64,000 nucleotides of DNA from Rariglobus sp967755175 (GTDB taxonomy: Bacteria; Verrucomicrobiota; Verrucomicrobiia; Opitutales; Opitutaceae): positions 1 through 64,000 of the forward strand of contig CBRAFO010000004.1 in assembly GCA_967755175.1 (NCBI GenBank), read 5' to 3'. This document shows positions 63,041 to 64,000 of the stretch, piece by piece. Each line of letters opens with the position of its first letter. Within the stretch, counting starts at the first letter, position 1. Made by a program: the position numbers and the translations under genes. The notes under the pieces are model-generated. The model made no database searches and was not told where the DNA came from. It saw only the letters and a program-made list of their open reading frames with translations.

Positions 63041-64000
63041 GGTAAAGGTGCAGGGATTCGAATGAGTGCGGCCGGCGACACGCGGTGGCTCCGCAGGTGC
63101 GCGAGCACGCGCAGCAGGTTGGCCGAAAAGAGCGCGATGCCCACCGCCAGCGCGATTCCGCCCAACCGCGAAACGAGTTCAGACGAAGTCGCACAGCCAA
63201 CGACGAGCAGCCCCAGCCCCGCCAGATGACCGATCAGCCAACTGTGTTCGAGCGAACGCGAGGCCAGCGTGGTGGCGACCGGCACCGGTTGTTTTCCGAC
63301 CTTCGGGCCATAGGCGCGCATCCACACGAGGAACGGCACGATTTTGCATAACATGCCGAGGACCATCAGGCTGAGCGCGCCCGTAATGAGCACGACGCCA
63401 TACGCCACCACTCCGCGCATCACCAACGGGTGTCCGACAGGGACAAACGCGAGCGTCAGCCCAAGCGTGGTCGCCAACGACAAGCCCACGGCGCCCAAGA
63501 CAAACGCCTGAATGCCCGGCTCGACCTTCTTCCGGCGCCGTGTGCGCAGCGTGGCTCGGAACGCGATGCCCGAGCTGACAATGCCGCCCGCGATAAACAG
63601 TGCACCGAGGCGAGTCAGCCCAGCTCGGTCCCACGCCAGCCCGGGAGCGAGCGCCAGCAACCCGGCTTGCGTGACCAGCAATCCCGCCCAAACCAGACGC
63701 GGGCGGCGCAGCTCGCCCATCGTGAACATGGGGATGAGTTGAAACGTCGTGCCCTGCAGCAGCGTGAGAAAAAAGCCCGCCAGCCCGAGGTGAGCGTGAG
63801 CGCGCAACAGATCCAAGACCGATAGCGGCAACCACGGCGAATGGCGGTTCATCGCCAGCGTGACGCCCGCCAGCACCGTCGCCGTCAACCAACCGGTCGC
63901 GAGCGGGAAACACCAAGCGGACGCATCCCGGCGTGTCGCGCGCAAAAAAGTCCGCACCACCGCCACGCACAGGATAACCACGCCCGCCGTGATAAACGTG
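63037..64000 (-). CDS. Polytopic membrane protein, NnrS/haem-copper-like (partial)
   Basis: The frame is open to the right edge, so the N-terminus is outside the window. About 320 codons show at least nine membrane helices. The segment RAHAHLGLAGFFLTLLQGTT and MLCKIVPFLVWMRAYGPKVG recall proteins related to NnrS and haem-copper oxidase subunits; the histidines could bind haem. The overlap with the DUF59 gene suggests a metal or redox theme. Low confidence in function, high that it is a membrane protein. Confidence 0.75.
   Translation of the reverse strand, partial: TFITAGVVILCVAVVRTFLRATRRDASAWCFPLATGWLTATVLAGVTLAMNRHSPWLPLSVLDLLRAHAHLGLAGFFLTLLQGTTFQLIPMFTMGELRRPRLVWAGLLVTQAGLLALAPGLAWDRAGLTRLGALFIAGGIVSSGIAFRATLRTRRRKKVEPGIQAFVLGAVGLSLATTLGLTLAFVPVGHPLVMRGVVAYGVVLITGALSLMVLGMLCKIVPFLVWMRAYGPKVGKQPVPVATTLASRSLEHSWLIGHLAGLGLLVVGCATSSELVSRLGGIALAVGIALFSANLLRVLAHLRSHRVSPAALIRIPAPLP

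Overview
The window is GC-rich, densely coding bacterial chromosome with no phage or plasmid genes. The gene content (conserved tuf-secE-nusG-rpl block, Gram-negative envelope proteins, lipoproteins, Exb/Tol-type motors, FolE2, GH36/GH43 and fucose-type sugar genes) and the protein style point to a Verrucomicrobium of the Opitutaceae type. That lineage call is recognition, not a search result. Almost no gene has a clear Shine-Dalgarno sequence; starts are preceded by C/T-rich stretches. Layout: 1-4567 (minus) is tRNA-Thr, tuf, tRNA-Trp, secE, nusG, rplK, rplA, rplJ and rplL (cut by the left edge). 4667-9268 (minus) is a TPR protein with an ExbB/ExbD-like pair and a single-pass partner. 9393-12963 (plus) is LemA, an M48 protease and a NERD protein. 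13103-17570 (plus) holds two PilT-type ATPases, a thioredoxin-fold protein, SufE and a TatD hydrolase carrying an in-frame palindrome. 17617-17950 is a 21-bp tandem repeat. 17987-20228 (minus) is tcdA, an Hsp33-like gene and msrA. 20387-30082 is mixed: a CHASE3 protein, ettA, two lipoproteins, a zeta-toxin-like kinase, a Cys-cluster protein, a DUF748 giant, a peroxiredoxin and a dUTPase. 30452-37513 (plus) has an RGG-rich disordered protein, a MurA homologue, ruvB, membrane proteins, a PhoD-like phosphatase and a MYG1-like protein. 37694-42064 (plus) is a sucrose/mannosylfructose-type operon: GT4 synthase, a phosphatase fused to a GH100-like glycosidase, and a fructokinase. 42637-45070 (minus) is a likely tetrahydrobiopterin operon: PTPS, FolE2 and a sepiapterin-reductase-like SDR. 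Then come an MBL-fold protein, pyk and a GH36 alpha-galactosidase. 50238-56680 (plus) is a second TPR/Exb operon ending in a TonB-like anchor joined to a PA14-like domain. 57006-62561 (minus) is a GH43 plus an L-fucose-type oxidative sugar cluster under an AraC regulator. The right edge has a DUF59 protein and a partial polytopic membrane protein. Recurrent themes: two independently organised TPR plus ExbB/ExbD envelope systems, one with an ExbD lacking the usual membrane Asp; several different REPIN-like intergenic inverted repeats; a 29-bp palindrome present twice, once inside a coding sequence; and two compact metabolic operons that deserve biochemical testing.
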